Counted from the stretch's first letter, positions 35,417 through 45,563 are shown. The stretch is DNA of 64,000 nucleotides from Candidatus Brocadia pituitae (GCA_017347445.1 AP021856.1:3604613-3668612); one strand, 5' to 3'. Numbers and translations are program-made. The notes: generated by a model from the letters alone, not told the origin.

Positions 35417-36391
35417 TTAAAATCCTACTTCCAGTAAATCCTGCACATCGATGATCCCGATGGGTGTGTGGGAGTCATCTACGACGGGAATCTGATCAAT
35501 TTTGTAATCTTTGAGTATTTTGTATGCTTCGGCAACAAGACAATGGGCGTGGATGACCTTTGGCGATGGTGTCATAACCTCCTTTGCACTGCAATGCAAA
35601 AATGAGATGCCATTTTTCAAATGTCTTCTCAGGTCTCCATCAGTGAAAAACCCCACAAGCTTATTTTGCTTATCGACAATACTCACTGCCCCTGGTTTGC
35701 CCGCGGTTTCTGTCATAACCGTAAGAACGTCCAGCAAAGGGGTATCTTCATCGGCGACAGGGTTTTCTTCATTCTTACGCATGACCATTTCCACAGTAAG
35801 CAATTTTCTGCCCAGCTCCCCGCCCGGATGATAAAAAGCATAGTCTTCTTTCCTGAGATTCCGTTTTTTAAATATCGTAAGGGCTAAGGCGTCACCAAGT
35901 GCGAGCATTGCTGTCGAGCTTGCTGATGGGGCAAGGCCTAAAGGGCATGGCTCCTCAATTTTTCCAATATCAAGAATCACATCGCTGTGCTTTGCCAGGG
36001 AAGACTTATTGTTTCCCGTAATGGCAACCACTTTTGCCCCGATCTGTTTCACAAAGGGCAAGAGGGTAACAACCTCAGTTTCGCCGCTATTCGAAAGCAC
36101 CAAAACGATGTCATCCGCAACAACGCGTCCAAGGTCGCCATGCCTCGCCTCGGAAGAATGAATCCAGTAGGAAGGTGTCCCGGTGCTGGCAAGGGTAGCA
36201 GAGATTTTCTGGCCGATAATCCCAGCCTTCCCGATGCCCGTAACTACGACCCGGCCTCTGCAGGCAAAGATCAGATCCACGGCTATTTGAAAGCCATGAT
36301 CAAGTCGGTTGATCAGGTTTTTGATTGCTACCGACTCGAGAAGGAGTACCTCCTTTGCGAAATCAATATCAGACACAGGGTTTTCTTTCAT
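35417..36391 (-). CDS. kdsD: Arabinose-5-phosphate isomerase (KdsD/KpsF)
   Basis: The 324-aa protein has an N-terminal SIS domain (about residues 35-170: RGRVVVTGIGKAGIIGQK, TPSYWIHSSEARHGDLG, VLSNSGETEVV) and two CBS domains in the C-terminal half (about 200-320). It converts ribulose-5-phosphate to arabinose-5-phosphate for Kdo synthesis. I chose ATG 36391 (MKENPVSD) because the 30 residues upstream of it in the longer frame are unlike the family. The longer start at 36481 cannot be excluded. The gene faces away from a strong promoter for the site-2 protease gene. Confidence 0.92.
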   Translation of the reverse strand: MKENPVSDIDFAKEVLLLESVAIKNLINRLDHGFQIAVDLIFACRGRVVVTGIGKAGIIGQKISATLASTGTPSYWIHSSEARHGDLGRVVADDIVLVLSNSGETEVVTLLPFVKQIGAKVVAITGNNKSSLAKHSDVILDIGKIEEPCPLGLAPSASSTAMLALGDALALTIFKKRNLRKEDYAFYHPGGELGRKLLTVEMVMRKNEENPVADEDTPLLDVLTVMTETAGKPGAVSIVDKQNKLVGFFTDGDLRRHLKNGISFLHCSAKEVMTPSPKVIHAHCLVAEAYKILKDYKIDQIPVVDDSHTPIGIIDVQDLLEVGF

Positions 36392-36532
36392 CTGGTTGTC
36401 TTCATACGTTGTGCATCGATAAAATCTGCGATTTTTCCCTGCAGGCAGATTGATTATAGTGGTCATTCCTGCAACATTCAAGAGAAAAGAACGACTTCTC
36501 CGGGAAAAGAATGTGCATTCAGTGTTCTGCGC

Positions 36533-36561
36533 TTGACAACATATTTGCCTTGTGTTAGGAT
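36533..36561 (+). promoter_or_regulatory. Sigma70-type promoter for the site-2 protease operon
   Basis: TTGACA (36533-36538) and TAGGAT (36556-36561) are 17 bp apart, giving a start near 36568. This lies downstream of an in-frame ATG at 36560 and so excludes that start codon. Confidence 0.65.
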
Positions 36562-36580
36562 GTTTTTGTTTACCGCTTCA

Positions 36581-37234
36581 ATGAAGGGAGATGTTGCAAA
36601 ATCAGTGAATTTCAATAACTTATTAATCACCATTCCTGCGATACTGTATGCGCTCACTATCCATGAGTATTTTCATGGATGGACTGCAAACAAGTTCGGG
36701 GACCCCACGGCAAGACTACAGGGACGGTTGACCCTCAACCCCCTCGCCCATATTGACATTCTCGGGGCATTATGTTTTGTTTTTGCGAATTTTGGATGGG
36801 GGAAGCCTGTTCCCATCAATCCCTATAACTTCAAAAATCCCCGTCGGGATAATGTGCTCGTGTCCTTTGCGGGCCCCGCCTCTAATTTCGTTTCTGCCTT
36901 TTTATTTGGTGTAATCTTTCAACTCCTGCGCAATACAACGTTCATACCGATGAACGTATCTACCAATTTGTTTAATTTGCTCCTGTCGGGAATTATGATG
37001 AATCTTTCGCTGGCAATTTTTAACATGATTCCTTTATTTCCTCTGGACGGTTCACACATCCTGGAGGGCTTGTTGCCCTCCGCAATGGCGCGGAAATATA
37101 AGGAGATAGAACGGTACAGTCCTTTTATTCTGCTGGGGCTCATCATTATGGGAAATTATGGGGGCATCTCAATCTTTAGCATGGTACTCGGTCCGCCGAT
37201 ACACTATTTTCTCAGATTGTTTACCGGTTTATAG
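36581..37234 (+). CDS. Site-2 protease family membrane metallopeptidase
   Basis: The 217-aa protein is a short site-2 protease of the group without PDZ or CBS domains. The zinc site is HEYFHG (HExxH, about residues 28-32), with the third ligand in FPLDGSHI (about residue 148). About five to six hydrophobic segments surround the site. Such proteins cleave transmembrane segments of signalling proteins; the substrate is unknown. The family is often encoded next to scpA and ribosome or tRNA genes, as here. I chose ATG 36581 because the promoter excludes earlier starts; GTG 36605 is an alternative. Confidence 0.9.
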   Translation: MKGDVAKSVNFNNLLITIPAILYALTIHEYFHGWTANKFGDPTARLQGRLTLNPLAHIDILGALCFVFANFGWGKPVPINPYNFKNPRRDNVLVSFAGPASNFVSAFLFGVIFQLLRNTTFIPMNVSTNLFNLLLSGIMMNLSLAIFNMIPLFPLDGSHILEGLLPSAMARKYKEIERYSPFILLGLIIMGNYGGISIFSMVLGPPIHYFLRLFTGL

Positions 37235-37285
37235 CCGCAACAGGCACTACATTTCCTCATCGCCATTTTTCTGCAGGGCACAGAA

Positions 37286-38038
37286 ATGACAAATGAATAT
37301 AAAGTAGATCTGGATATTTACAACGGTCCCCTTGATTTACTCCTGTACTTGATCAGAAAAGAGGAAGTTAATATCTGCGACATCCCCATTGCGCGGATTA
37401 CCGATCAGTACTTACAATATGTAGAAGCTTTACAGGCTTTGGACATGAATATTGTCGGCGACTTTTTAGTCATGGCGGCAACGCTTATGTATGTAAAGTC
37501 GTATATGCTCCTTCCCCGCACTGAGATACAAGAAGATGAAGAGGAGGTGGAAGACCCCAGGTCTTCTTTGGTAAAACAGTTGCTGGAATATAAGCGGTAC
37601 AAGGAGCGCACTTTCATCCTGGCCGACCGGGCTGCTGAGTGGGAAAAAAAATGTCCCCGTATTTCCCGTGAGCCCCTCATTGAAATACCCGAAGAAAAAG
37701 GGGAGCAACTACCACTGGAAGGCATCAGGATTTGGGATCTTTTACAAAGGTTTTCCCAGCTCATGAAACAGCTGTCGCTGGATGTATCCGCCAGGGTAAC
37801 GTATGATGACACGCCGATACAGGAGTATATGAATAATGTCCTCGATAAGGTGCGCCTCCATACCTCGATCTCTTTTGCAGACCTTTTTGCGGGGATGTCT
37901 GAAAGAAAACGGATTATTGGCTTCTTTTTGGCCTTACTGGAACTGGTCCGGCTCGCGAGGATCAAGATCGAACAACCGGTAAACTATGCGGACATCCATA
38001 TCTCCCTCTTTTCACAAACGATCACTGAGTGTTTATGA
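37286..38038 (+). CDS. scpA: Segregation and condensation protein A
   Basis: The 250-aa protein has the ScpA signature: N-terminal VDLDIYNGPLDLLLYLIRKEEVNI, then FLVMAATLMYVKSYMLLP. An acidic linker follows (EDEEEVEDP), and a winged-helix C-terminus (FFLALLELVRLARIKIEQ) is present. ScpA is the kleisin subunit that joins SMC and ScpB in the bacterial condensin, which compacts and segregates chromosomes. ScpB is not in the window. The gene starts 51 bp after the site-2 protease stop and is probably in the same transcript. Confidence 0.95.
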   Translation: MTNEYKVDLDIYNGPLDLLLYLIRKEEVNICDIPIARITDQYLQYVEALQALDMNIVGDFLVMAATLMYVKSYMLLPRTEIQEDEEEVEDPRSSLVKQLLEYKRYKERTFILADRAAEWEKKCPRISREPLIEIPEEKGEQLPLEGIRIWDLLQRFSQLMKQLSLDVSARVTYDDTPIQEYMNNVLDKVRLHTSISFADLFAGMSERKRIIGFFLALLELVRLARIKIEQPVNYADIHISLFSQTITECL

Positions 38039-38040
38039 AT

Positions 38041-38177
38041 TTTCACCTGAAAATAATAACCCACGGTCATTCTGAGCAAAGCAAAGAATCTGGCCTTAGC
38101 AGGACCATTCGTGTTCGGCCCAGGGTGACTTTTTATTATCTCTTGTGAGCCAGAAGCTCATGTATGTTTCATTTTAA
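38041..38177. repeat. Dispersed 137-bp repeat, copy B
   Basis: This is an inverted copy of 27286-27420, located just after scpA. It contains CGGTCATTCTGAGCAAAGC and a GAGC...GCTC hairpin. It covers most of the gap to the next gene. Confidence 0.8.
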
Positions 38178-38278
38178 TCAACATAAATCACGATTTTCCC
38201 ATTATAGTTTCTATTTGAAATTCCGGAGATAGTTTGTTAGCATGCAATGCTTGTGATAATTTTATTGAGAGTTTCCCA

Positions 38279-38461
38279 ATGATTACAAAAGAATTACTGG
38301 ACATCCTTGCATGTCCCCTCTGCAAGACGGATGTTCGCCTGGAAGGTGGCAGAATTGTGTGTATTACGTGCGGACGTCGGTATCCCATAAGAGACGAAAT
38401 TCCTGTTATGCTTATTGATGAGGCTGAATTGCCGGAGGAACCAGAAAAGACCCATGGATAA
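38279..38461 (+). CDS. Trm112/UPF0434 family zinc-ribbon-like protein
   Basis: The 60-aa protein begins MITKELLDILACPLCK and has a second Cys pair in IVCITCGRRYPI, giving a four-Cys ribbon. It belongs to the UPF0434/Trm112-like group (YcaR type), whose members assist methyltransferases or envelope sugar enzymes in some bacteria. The TAA stop overlaps the yidC start in ATGGATAA, so the two are translationally coupled. I chose the ATG at 38279 over an earlier one because the family sequence starts there. Confidence 0.85.
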   Translation: MITKELLDILACPLCKTDVRLEGGRIVCITCGRRYPIRDEIPVMLIDEAELPEEPEKTHG

Positions 38462-40139
38462 AAAAGCGCTTATTGCAGTGATTGTTTGTGGGATAATTAT
38501 GATATTGTATTACCCTTTCATACTCCCCTTGCTTTCGTCTAAAAAGGCCACCGTCACCGAAGAACCAACGGAAGTTGTCATTCCGCAAAAACCCCAGGAG
38601 ATAAAGACTACCGAGTCGCCACGGTCATTACCAGGCCAGGCCATTCAACCACAGAAGGATATTCCGGCGCAGGAAATTGTTCTTGAAAATGCCTTTGTTA
38701 AAACCGTATGGACGAACGAAGGTGCGGCACTCAAAACGATTCAGCTCAAACATTTCAAAGATGCGGAGGCAAAAAACATCCTTGATTTAGTAAAGAACGG
38801 AAATGCGGAATACCGTCCCCTTGCTATCGATGCCATACTTCAGCAAACGAATTTTCAACGGCAGCGATACCAAATCGCAGAACAAAGCGGGGACAAGATT
38901 GTGTTTACTACCAGACTGGAAGAAGGGATAAATCTTTTCAAAACGGTTTCTGTGCCTCCCGACAAGTATCATATCAGCATGGATATTGCCATAGAAAATA
39001 CTAGTGATGCCGAAGCCTCTGCCTCATATAGTATTATTGCATCTTCACTGATTACCCTTGAAGGTGAACCTTCTGCCGACATAGCAGCTGTGGCAGGAGT
39101 AGATATGGGAAACAAAAGGACAAAATTGATGAGGATGGCACCAAAGGAATTGCCTTCTAAAAATGAATCGATGGGTATTGTTTGGGCAGGATCGACAAAT
39201 AAGTATTTCTCTACGATCCTGAAACCCATTTCAAACGATTTGATTGCATTTATCAATGCGCAGGCATTTAGTGCGGAGGGAATGCCTACGAATGAAAAGA
39301 CAGAGCACGCTGACTTTATGGTCACCATGCAAACAAACAAGTTTCGGATTCCGCCACATGAGACCGTCAGGCACAGCTATATCTATTTTATGGGACCGAA
39401 AAAAGAGCAAGTTCTGGGACAATATGAGACCTTCGACATCCTTTTAAGCTATGGATGGTTCACAGTAATAAGCAAAGTGCTTTTGGCGTTTTTAAATGCC
39501 GTTTATCGGGTAATACCTAACTATGGTATCTCTATTATCGTGTTGACCATCATAATCAAGGCTATACTTTTCCCCCTCACCAGGAAAAGCCAGGTTTCCA
39601 TGTTTCGTATGCAGCAGCTGCAGCCCATGATTAATCAACTCAAGGAAAAGTACAAGCATGATAAACAGAGAATGGGAAAAGAGCAGATGTTGTTATTTAA
39701 AAAATACGGGGTTAATCCTATGAGCGGTTGTTTGCCCATGCTCTTACAACTCCCGGTGTTTTTTGCGCTCTTCCGCACTTTGCAGCTTTCTTTCGAAATG
39801 AGACAGGCGCCCTTCATGTTTTGGATCAATGATCTCTCAAGACCGGACACCTTGATGCTGCTCCCCTTTAGCATCCCTTTCATCGGGAATGCCCTCAATA
39901 TCCTGCCGTTAATCATGACCGGGGCCTCCTTTGCCCAGATGAAGGTTACCCCCAAAGCGCCGGCTGCAGATCCACAGGCGCAGGCGCAGCAGAAGATGAT
40001 GTCGTTTATGCCAATCATGTTCGCCTTCATCCTCTATCACATGCCCTCAGGGCTTACGATTTACTGGACAACAAGCACCATATTCAGCATTATCGAAGGT
40101 GTCGTGATCAGAAAAACCATTAAAAAGATACGAACCTAA
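38454..40139 (+). CDS. yidC: Membrane protein insertase YidC
   Basis: The 561-aa protein has an N-terminal helix (about residues 5-25) and a large periplasmic beta domain typical of Gram-negative YidC (about 60-330). Five C-terminal membrane helices carry the family motifs (LFPLTRKSQVSMFRMQQLQP, MSGCLPMLLQLPVFFALF and GLTIYWTTS). YidC inserts proteins into the cytoplasmic membrane alone or with SecYEG. The neighbour mnmE is its usual partner downstream. The usual upstream genes rpmH and rnpA are missing here; rpmH lies 17 kb away. Start ATG overlaps the previous stop. Confidence 0.96.
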   Translation: MDKKALIAVIVCGIIMILYYPFILPLLSSKKATVTEEPTEVVIPQKPQEIKTTESPRSLPGQAIQPQKDIPAQEIVLENAFVKTVWTNEGAALKTIQLKHFKDAEAKNILDLVKNGNAEYRPLAIDAILQQTNFQRQRYQIAEQSGDKIVFTTRLEEGINLFKTVSVPPDKYHISMDIAIENTSDAEASASYSIIASSLITLEGEPSADIAAVAGVDMGNKRTKLMRMAPKELPSKNESMGIVWAGSTNKYFSTILKPISNDLIAFINAQAFSAEGMPTNEKTEHADFMVTMQTNKFRIPPHETVRHSYIYFMGPKKEQVLGQYETFDILLSYGWFTVISKVLLAFLNAVYRVIPNYGISIIVLTIIIKAILFPLTRKSQVSMFRMQQLQPMINQLKEKYKHDKQRMGKEQMLLFKKYGVNPMSGCLPMLLQLPVFFALFRTLQLSFEMRQAPFMFWINDLSRPDTLMLLPFSIPFIGNALNILPLIMTGASFAQMKVTPKAPAADPQAQAQQKMMSFMPIMFAFILYHMPSGLTIYWTTSTIFSIIEGVVIRKTIKKIRT

Positions 40140-40156
40140 TATCCCGATCTTCTTTT

Positions 40157-41557
40157 ATGTACCCCGGAATTCAGGATACTATCGTTGCGGTTTCCACACC
40201 GTCGGGAAGATCATTCCATGCAATCATCAGGGTCAGCGGAGCCGAAGCGATTCCGTGCACTAAAAGTCTCTTTGTTCCCGCTACGAGCGCCGATTTAGAA
40301 GGTCTTCCATCCTATACCTCATTAAAGGGACATATTCATTCGTCACGGGAAGGTGTTAATATCCCTGTCCTTTTGTATCTCATGAAAAGACCTTGTTCTT
40401 ACACAAAGGAAGATGTGGTAGAAATTCATACCTTTGGCTCTCCGCCGCTTCTGGAAATGCTTTTGGACATCCTCCTGTCAGAAAGAAGCGAAACAAAAAG
40501 GCGTATCCGGCTTTCACAGCCTGGAGAATTTACAAAACGCGCCTTTTTACACGGGCGGATCGACCTTACACAGGCTGAAGCTGCCATGCGTATCATCCGG
40601 GCACATACCGACCTTGAACTAAAAGCAGCGGTTGCGCAACTAACAGGAAGCGTTTCACAGCAGGTCAGGCGGGTACAAGACAATGCAGTTTCTCTCCTGG
40701 CGCAGACAGAGGCAGCTATCGATTTTTCAGACCAGGACATCGAACTAATATCAGCAACGGAAATCATCCATCAGTTGGAAGAACTGAAAACTGGCATTTC
40801 CCGTCTTTTGCAGCAGCCTGAAACCGGCAAGGTTTCGCCGGAAGGGATTGATACCATTTTTTATGGCAAGCCCAATGTGGGGAAATCGAGCCTGATTAAT
40901 GCCCTCCTGGGAAAGAGGAGATCCATCGTGAGCGATATACCGGGAACAACAAGGGATATGGTTACCGACATTTTAGAGATAGACGGAATCCGTTTTAAAT
41001 TAATGGATACCGCAGGGGTGGAAGCAGCCCCAGAAAACAGGATCACAGGCCTGACGGAAAAGGTGCCATCTGTTTTGAGACAGGCGCAGGTTGTGTTGCT
41101 TGTCTTTGATGGCAGTGCCGATTTGGGTGAACAATTCCTGCAACTAATGGTAGGCGGTTTGAGCGCCAATACGATTGTCATCGTCAACAAATCTGATCTA
41201 AAAAGAATCAGTCCCCGCCAAGACCTTCCGCCAGAGCTTGCAAAGTATCCTGTTGTCTATACCTCTGCACAAACTGGAGAAGGGATGGACAGATTGAAAA
41301 GTTTGTTGTTCGATAGCGTTCTGAGAGGCAGGATAGAAACCATTCCGTGCCTTATGAATGTACGTCAAAAGGATGCCCTGCAGCGAACCCTCCATTCGGT
41401 TCAATATGCCATGGAATCAGCGCAACGTAATGAAAGCCACGAATTTATCGCATTAGACTTGCGTGCAGCAGTAGATACCATAGGTGAGGTTTTGGGATCA
41501 GTTACAACAGAAGATATCTTAACAAAAATATTTTCTGAATTTTGTATTGGGAAATAA
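40157..41557 (+). CDS. mnmE: tRNA modification GTPase MnmE
   Basis: The 466-aa protein has the N-terminal folate-binding domain (residues 1-120), a helical middle and an inserted G domain. The G domain shows G1 GKPNVGKSSL, G3 DTAG, G4 NKSD and the TTRDM switch. It ends with the catalytic CIGK (C-x-G-K). With MnmG it installs the carboxymethylaminomethyl group at U34 of certain tRNAs. It starts 17 bp after yidC, so the two are co-transcribed. Length and motifs are complete. Confidence 0.96.
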   Translation: MYPGIQDTIVAVSTPSGRSFHAIIRVSGAEAIPCTKSLFVPATSADLEGLPSYTSLKGHIHSSREGVNIPVLLYLMKRPCSYTKEDVVEIHTFGSPPLLEMLLDILLSERSETKRRIRLSQPGEFTKRAFLHGRIDLTQAEAAMRIIRAHTDLELKAAVAQLTGSVSQQVRRVQDNAVSLLAQTEAAIDFSDQDIELISATEIIHQLEELKTGISRLLQQPETGKVSPEGIDTIFYGKPNVGKSSLINALLGKRRSIVSDIPGTTRDMVTDILEIDGIRFKLMDTAGVEAAPENRITGLTEKVPSVLRQAQVVLLVFDGSADLGEQFLQLMVGGLSANTIVIVNKSDLKRISPRQDLPPELAKYPVVYTSAQTGEGMDRLKSLLFDSVLRGRIETIPCLMNVRQKDALQRTLHSVQYAMESAQRNESHEFIALDLRAAVDTIGEVLGSVTTEDILTKIFSEFCIGK

Positions 41558-41632
41558 GATGTCGTTGCTTATTACAGACATCGTGGAGAGCAGGAGATGA
41601 AACGAACTATCAACAACTCCTATAGTCTAAAG

Positions 41633-41678
41633 TGCAGGAATTTCAATTACCTCCCCATAATCCCCCCGTTTACGGGCT
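41633..41678. repeat. Short dispersed repeat, left copy
   Basis: This 46-bp stretch (GCAGGAATTTCAATTACCT, then CCCCATAATCCCCCC and GTTTACGGG) is an imperfect inverted copy of 45514-45563. The two copies flank the livF remnant, copA and mgtC. The rest of 41558-41936 shows no gene. Confidence 0.7.
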
Positions 41679-41936
41679 CATCGTTACCCACATTTAATAC
41701 TGGATACAGGAGGAGGATGAAATAAGTGAGGGGCAAGGACAGACAGGGAAATTTTCCACACTTCCGTGATATCCTCTAACCTCTGAAGCCCAAGCCACAA
41801 GGTTTGAGTTCCCGGCTCTCCATCGCATTTGCTGCCTAACCCGACCTCAACAAAAGCGTCATAGAAGAGGTGGAAAAATGGTAAAAAATCAAGCAAGTAA
41901 AAGTGGTAACCTATTGGTTTGGCTAGATATTAAATT

Positions 41937-42110
41937 GTGGACATAAACAAATCGGGGAGAAGCGTTCTCCTCGTTGAACAAAACGCACGCATGGCACTTG
42001 AGATAGCTCACCGGGGTTATGTTTTCAAAATAGGTTCAATATTCCTGGAGGGTGTTGGTAAAGAGTTTCTTGAAAAAGAGGTTGTAAAAAAGGTATTATA
42101 TAGTAATTGA
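41937..42110 (+). pseudogene. C-terminal remnant of a LivF-type ABC ATPase
   Basis: Fifty-seven codons and a stop match the end of branched-chain amino acid transporter ATPase LivF: the SVLLVEQNARMALEIAHRGY segment, then VFKIGSIFLEGVGKEFLEKEVVKK. Walker A, the signature motif and Walker B are absent. Nothing upstream continues the frame, so this is a leftover from deletion or rearrangement. Confidence 0.75.
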
Positions 42111-42178
42111 CCATGAAGTACCGTTATTAACTTGAAGTTTAAGAATTTCGATTCTTTTTTTGCTAATTTATGAATAAA

Positions 42179-42246
42179 CACACCCCTTGCCCCTCTCAAG
42201 AGGGGAATTTGTGAAGTCCCCTCTTGGGAGGGGATTTAGGGGTGGG
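42179..42246. repeat. Palindromic C/G-run repeat upstream of copA
   Basis: CCCCTCTCAAGAGGGG followed by CCCCTCTTGGGAGGGG matches the repeat at 7378-7442 in the same orientation at roughly four of five positions. It lies in the leader region of copA and could form strong hairpins there. Confidence 0.7.
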
Positions 42247-42319
42247 TAAAAAAGTCGCTGGGCTTCCCTTGCCTTTTAAACCCCAACCTAACTTAAATGT
42301 TAACACTATGAACTGAACA

Positions 42320-44518
42320 ATGCCTGAACAGACGATAAAATTTGATATTGCCGGTATGCACTGCGTCAATTGTGCCATGACGATTGAAAGAAGGCTGAAG
42401 GATTTGCAGGGGATTAAGTCCGCCCGGGTTAATTTTTCCCGCGCAGCCGGGATCGTGACCTACGATGCCGATGTCACAAACAAATCCCAAATCACGAGGT
42501 ATGTGAAAGAGATCGGCTATACTGCCAAAGAACGTGTTCGACTCGATCAAACCTCACAGGCATCTATTCAGATGGGATGGCTTATCCTTAGTATCCTGGC
42601 CTCCGTAGCCATGATGACACTCATGTATGCACCCATGCCAGACTCAGTGCATATTTACATGCCGTACGTGATGATGGGGATTGCTACCATAACGGTACTG
42701 GGGCCGGGCATGGATTTCTTCATCAGCGCCTATAAGTCCATCAGAAATCTCTTTGCCAATATGGATGTGCTGGTTTCGATGGGTGTTTTGTCTGCCTATA
42801 TATACAGTACCTTTGCGGTTTTGGGTACCTTTGACACATCCGGCCATGCCTTTTTCGAAACAGCAGTGATGCTGATTGCCTTCATCCGCATCGGAAAATA
42901 TCTGGAGGAACGGGTAAAGGGCAGGGCAAGTCATGCACTCCAGAAATTGGTAAAACTCCAGGCCGACAAGGCTAGGTTACTAACGCCGGAAGGAAAAGAA
43001 TCTGAGGTCAACGCCTCCTCCCTTCAAATAGGGGATATTGTGGTAGTCAGGGCGGGTGAAATTATTCCTGTGGATGGTGAGGTGATGGAAGGCACTTCGT
43101 CGGTAGATGAATCCATGGTGACGGGAGAGTCTATGCCCGTGGTAAAGCAGAAAGGTGACAGTGTCGTGGGGGCCACCATAAATAAAACGGGGGTTTTAAA
43201 GGTAAAGACCGCAAGGGTGGGCGAAGAAACTGTTCTTTCGCAGATTATCACGATGGTTGAAGATGCCCAGATGGATAAAGCTCCTATCCAGCGTTTTGCA
43301 GACCGGGTATCCAACATATTTGTTCCCATAGTCGTCGGGCTATCTATAGTAACCTTTCTCTGCTGGTATTTTGTGTTTTATGATGCTGCCGGGCAACAAC
43401 CCTTTGTATGGGCGTTAAAGACGGCTATTGCGGTACTGGTGATCGCATGCCCCTGTGCCATGGGACTTGCAACCCCTACAGCTATTATGGTGGGAAGTGG
43501 TGTGGGTCTTGATCATGCCATCCTTATCAAACGCGCCAGCGCCCTTGAGGAGGTTGCACGGCTCAATGTCATGGTATTCGATAAAACAGGCACCATTACA
43601 GAAGGACGTTTTACCGTAACTGATGTTGTTCTATCAAATACCTTTACTGAAGCTGAGTTGATAATCCTGGCAGCTGCCGGGTGTGCCTTTTCCAATCACC
43701 CCCTCGCTCAATCGGTGGTAGATGAAGCAAGGAAAAGGAAGCTCACGTGGGATACGGTTCAAAATTTTCAGGAAAAGGCAGGGAGTGGAATTGTCTGCCG
43801 TTACAAGGAAAAAGAGTTGCTGATTGGAAACGAGGGGCTTCTGAGCTCTCACGGAGTTGCCATTGATAAACTAAAAGACAAGGTTGAAGAATTAGCATCC
43901 CACGGAAAGTCGTTCATGTTCGTAGCATATGGTGGCACAGGTATGGGGGTTCTGGCTCTTATGGATAAAATAAAACAAACTGCACGGGATGTCGTGATGC
44001 AATTACAACAGATGAACATACGGGCTATCATGATGACGGGCGATAGCGAACAAGTGGCAAAGGCCGTGGCTTCAGCGGTGGGCATTGAAGAGCATCGCGC
44101 AAAAGTCTTACCCGCGGAAAAGATGGAGGTTATAAAGGGTTTTCAGGAAAAAGGGCTGAAGGTAGGTATGGCAGGTGACGGTATCAATGATGCCCCGGCA
44201 CTTGCACAGGCAGATGTGGGCATTGCTATCGGTGCAGGGACTGACGTCGCGAAGGAAACAGGGGATATTGTCTTAATAAAAAATGATATAATGGACGTCA
44301 TAAGAGCGATTCAATTGGGCAAAAGAACGCTGTCCAAGGTCAGACAGAATTTATTCTGGGCTTTTTTTTACAACGTGATTGGGATTCCCATTGCGGCAGG
44401 CGTCCTGTACCCAATTTTCGGCATTAGTCTGAAACCGGAATATGCCGGACTAGCGATGGCCTTCTCCTCTGTATCGGTGGTAACCAATTCCTTATTACTT
44501 AAAGCGCGTCGCATGTAA
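42320..44518 (+). CDS. copA: Copper-translocating P1B-type ATPase
   Basis: The 732-aa protein has one N-terminal heavy-metal domain with GMHCVNC (about residues 12-18). Eight membrane helices are predicted, with the metal-binding CPC motif (about residue 377). The actuator loop has TGESMP, the phosphorylation site is DKTGT (about 420), the nucleotide-binding region has the SNHPLA (HP) motif, and [10 protein letters not shown] is the hinge. CPC together with the single HMA points to Cu(I) export. It protects periplasmic or anammoxosome copper and cytochrome systems or supplies copper enzymes. No CopZ or CsoR/CueR regulator is nearby. Confidence 0.95.
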   Translation: MPEQTIKFDIAGMHCVNCAMTIERRLKDLQGIKSARVNFSRAAGIVTYDADVTNKSQITRYVKEIGYTAKERVRLDQTSQASIQMGWLILSILASVAMMTLMYAPMPDSVHIYMPYVMMGIATITVLGPGMDFFISAYKSIRNLFANMDVLVSMGVLSAYIYSTFAVLGTFDTSGHAFFETAVMLIAFIRIGKYLEERVKGRASHALQKLVKLQADKARLLTPEGKESEVNASSLQIGDIVVVRAGEIIPVDGEVMEGTSSVDESMVTGESMPVVKQKGDSVVGATINKTGVLKVKTARVGEETVLSQIITMVEDAQMDKAPIQRFADRVSNIFVPIVVGLSIVTFLCWYFVFYDAAGQQPFVWALKTAIAVLVIACPCAMGLATPTAIMVGSGVGLDHAILIKRASALEEVARLNVMVFDKTGTITEGRFTVTDVVLSNTFTEAELIILAAAGCAFSNHPLAQSVVDEARKRKLTWDTVQNFQEKAGSGIVCRYKEKELLIGNEGLLSSHGVAIDKLKDKVEELASHGKSFMFVAYGGTGMGVLALMDKIKQTARDVVMQLQQMNIRAIMMTGDSEQVAKAVASAVGIEEHRAKVLPAEKMEVIKGFQEKGLKVGMAGDGINDAPALAQADVGIAIGAGTDVAKETGDIVLIKNDIMDVIRAIQLGKRTLSKVRQNLFWAFFYNVIGIPIAAGVLYPIFGISLKPEYAGLAMAFSSVSVVTNSLLLKARRM

Positions 44519-44655
44519 TACGTGTCATTAATACTTCCCTGTCAATGGAAACATTTGACATTCATTGTCAACCTGTTTATACTCTCTGTCACACCTGTAA
44601 ATATCTTCAACATCAGAGGTTATTGGTTAAAATTTTCATTCGATAAGGAGCCGAT

Positions 44656-45357
44656 ATGCATTACCTGTTAACTCTTATGGAAAGTGTTGATAACCCCATC
44701 GGAAAACTTCTCATCGCATCCGTACTCGGTGGAATTATTGGGTGGGAACGGGAACGGCGGGGACGTCCTGCCGGATTGCGGACACACATCCTGGTCTGCG
44801 TCGGGGTAACCCTAATGATGGTGGTATCTGAGCATATCTTTGAAAAGTACAAAACATTTGCTGCCAATCCTATCCTTCGGATTGACCCTGCAAGGATCGC
44901 TGCCCAGGTGGTAACGGGTATCGGATTCCTGGGTGCGGGCACCATTATAAGGTTTAAAACAACGGTACGGGGTTTAACAACTGCCGCATCCTTATGGGTT
45001 GTAGCGGGCATCGGTTTGGCAGTTGGAAGCAGTTGTTATACTCCTGCAATGCTTACTACCCTTATAACCCTTTTCGCACTATTCCTGGGTCCGCTCTTTG
45101 AACGTGAGATTAGTCGTGATACCTATAGAACCCTGAAGGTGTGTGTTTCCGGTACAGAACCTTATTTTGCATCCATTACAGAGATACTAAAAAACAACTC
45201 CATAGAACTCCAGCATTACGAGTTTGAGCGAGACATTGCGAAGAATGAAGTTCAGTACAATATTAGTGTCCGGTATAAGGACGAGGCGCTAGTCCCAAAG
45301 GTTTGCGACGACATTACAAAGTCGATCAAAGAGATTAGCAAGCTTGGTTGGGAATAA
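44656..45357 (+). CDS. MgtC/SapB family membrane protein
   Basis: The 233-aa protein has the MgtC N-terminal membrane domain (about residues 12-150). Motifs are IGWERERRGRPAGLRTHILVC and the GIGFLGAGTII segment, with four to five helices. A cytoplasmic ACT-like C-terminal domain follows (about 155-230). MgtC proteins affect magnesium adaptation and, in pathogens, bind the F-type ATP synthase; their role in anammox-type bacteria is unknown. A ribosome site AAGGAG precedes ATG 44656. The gene lies 137 bp after copA and may be in its own transcript. Confidence 0.9.
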   Translation: MHYLLTLMESVDNPIGKLLIASVLGGIIGWERERRGRPAGLRTHILVCVGVTLMMVVSEHIFEKYKTFAANPILRIDPARIAAQVVTGIGFLGAGTIIRFKTTVRGLTTAASLWVVAGIGLAVGSSCYTPAMLTTLITLFALFLGPLFEREISRDTYRTLKVCVSGTEPYFASITEILKNNSIELQHYEFERDIAKNEVQYNISVRYKDEALVPKVCDDITKSIKEISKLGWE

Positions 45358-45513
45358 ACCTTTTTCTCATTATCTAACTACCGACCAAATAAACATTTGA
45401 CAATACATAACCGATTTGATATATTCCCCCCTGAAAGTACGAAATAATTAGCAATTTTTCAAGGGACGTAGTTTCATTAGACCTTCGGCGACTTCCTCCC
45501 CTGTTTCCCCCTC

Positions 45514-45563
45514 GTAAACTGGGGGGGGAATTATGGGGAAGGTAATTGAAATTTCTGTACTGC
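45514..45563. repeat. Short dispersed repeat, right copy
   Basis: Inverted, imperfect copy of 41633-41678 (CTCGTAAACTGGGGGGGGAA, then TTATGGGGAAGGTAATTG and AAATTTCTG). It lies in the 290-bp gap before the TPR lipoprotein gene, which holds no other recognised feature. Confidence 0.7.

Noticed and set aside
36560-36562. ATG at 36560 as the site-2 protease start
   Set aside because: It lies within the -10 hexamer of the promoter, upstream of the predicted transcript start.
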